Below are positions 5,238 to 5,828 of a stretch of 5,828 nucleotides of DNA, piece after piece; the stretch's first letter is position 1; each line of letters opens with the position of its first letter. Below the pieces are notes generated by a model. It had not been told where the DNA came from. It made no database searches and saw only the letters and a list, made by a program, of their open reading frames with translations. The stretch is taken from positions 5,459 to 11,286 of the forward strand of contig DCDU01000113.1 in assembly GCA_002316585.1 (NCBI GenBank), read 5' to 3'. Source of the stretch: Firmicutes bacterium UBA1047 (GTDB taxonomy: Bacteria; Bacillota; Clostridia; Tissierellales; Sedimentibacteraceae). The translations under genes were made by a program, and so were the position numbers.

Positions 5238-5828
5238 ATGGCAATAGGAAGTATATTAGGTTTAATTGGAGCTGCGGGAGCTTCGGCAGCAAGTGCATAC
5301 GCTAAAGCTGCGTCCAATAAGAAAAAGAAAGAAACATCAGCTAAGACAACAACTACATCAAATTCGGGTCCTTCAAGTTCTGGTACAGGATTAAATGAAC
5401 ATGCTCAATATATAGAAACTACAAATCCAGGCGGATTAGCTGCTTACACTAAACTGCAAAATGATAGATATGCCTCGGCTCTTGCAAATGACGATATTGA
5501 TTTATTGAATAGATTAAATGCAGATGCAAAGAGGGTAGGCTACAGCTTAAATTCAAATGTACAACAACCTATAACTCCGGCAGCAGCTCCTGTGTTGCCT
5601 GTCAATCCATATGCAGCTCAATTAGAGCAGAATCAGGCGCAATATGATGCACTGCTAAAAGATTATAAAAACGTATTAAATGCGTCGGTAAATAGAGGAA
5701 CGGCGAATCTTGAAAGTCAAAAAGGCATGATAAATCAGAATGCCGATGAAATGGCAAGACAAGCTTATGTTTTAAGTAGACAAAACGCAAAGGTATTGCC
5801 GCAGCAATTAGCAAGTAGAGGTATGACA
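5238..5828 (+). CDS. Ala/Gly-rich virion protein, possible ejection/internal protein (3' end outside window)
   Basis: This reading frame stays open from ATG 5238 to the last base (197 residues visible), with a strong ribosome site upstream. The N-terminus is a Gly/Ala-rich amphipathic or weakly hydrophobic helix, IGSILGLIGAAGASAASAYA (3-22), followed by a Lys cluster (28-31) and a Ser/Thr-rich linker (33-50). Such N-termini occur in phage ejection and DNA pilot proteins, which insert into or cross membranes, so an ejection role is plausible. Residues 64-105 are helical, then a Pro/Ala linker (111-123) precedes a long Gln/Asn/Ala-rich helix (125-190) ending RQAYVLSRQNAKVLPQQLASRG. I recall the 'LPQQLA..G' ending in uncharacterised virion proteins of Bacillota phages. 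After the hub gene, P22 encodes needle and ejection proteins, which fits. No enzymatic domain is visible; it could also be a tail accessory or internal protein. Confidence 0.7.
   Translation, partial: MAIGSILGLIGAAGASAASAYAKAASNKKKKETSAKTTTTSNSGPSSSGTGLNEHAQYIETTNPGGLAAYTKLQNDRYASALANDDIDLLNRLNADAKRVGYSLNSNVQQPITPAAAPVLPVNPYAAQLEQNQAQYDALLKDYKNVLNASVNRGTANLESQKGMINQNADEMARQAYVLSRQNAKVLPQQLASRGMT

Noticed and set aside
5602..5814. A minus-strand 70-codon frame near the right edge
   Set aside because: It is antisense to the partial virion protein, which has a strong ribosome site and an uninterrupted frame to the edge.
1..5828. CRISPR array, tRNA, insertion sequence, toxin-antitoxin or defence genes
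   Set aside because: I saw no spaced direct repeats, no tRNA cloverleaf, no terminal inverted repeats with transposase and no recognisable defence motifs; coding density by structural genes leaves little room for them.

Overview
The window is a stretch of phage (or prophage) late genes, all on the + strand. It encodes the head and head-to-tail connector of what looks like a short-tailed, P22-like phage. The DNA is AT-rich. Nearly every gene has a strong purine-rich ribosome binding site (AGGAGG, AAAGGAG, AAGGGAG), and the genes are packed with 4-bp ATGA overlaps or short gaps. This fits a low-GC Gram-positive host, most likely a clostridial or other Bacillota species; the genus cannot be told. 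No integrase, repressor, attachment site, tRNA or host gene is visible, so free phage and prophage cannot be separated.

Left part (1-672): three small genes. The first is the 3' part of a Gp49/Sf6-gp66 family gene, and its reading frame is open to the window edge. A crAss001_48-like gene overlaps it by 4 bp. A 34-residue, lysine-rich GTG-start gene follows. A hairpin followed by a T-run (674-695) separates them from the capsid genes.

Middle part (750-2770): the capsid module. It holds a scaffold protein with the LQLFAE-type N-terminus, a compact 270-residue P22 gp5-like coat protein, and a 120-residue beta-rich probable decoration protein. A strong rho-independent terminator (2737-2767) follows and probably limits read-through, so that coat and decoration mRNA exceeds that of the connector genes.

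Right part (2803-5828): the connector and tail module. It holds a P22 gp4-like head-tail adaptor, a 621-residue P22 gp10-like beta-propeller tail hub overlapping it by 4 bp, and the first 197 residues of an Ala/Gly-rich virion protein that may be an ejection or internal protein and runs off the window.

The order scaffold, coat, (decoration), adaptor, hub, ejection-like protein parallels P22 genes 8-5-4-10 and onward. Terminase and portal would be expected upstream and the tailspike, remaining ejection proteins and lysis genes downstream. The least understood parts are the three small left-hand genes, the inserted beta domain in the hub, and the terminal Ala/Gly-rich protein. I found no clear defence system, toxin, CRISPR array or mobile element.
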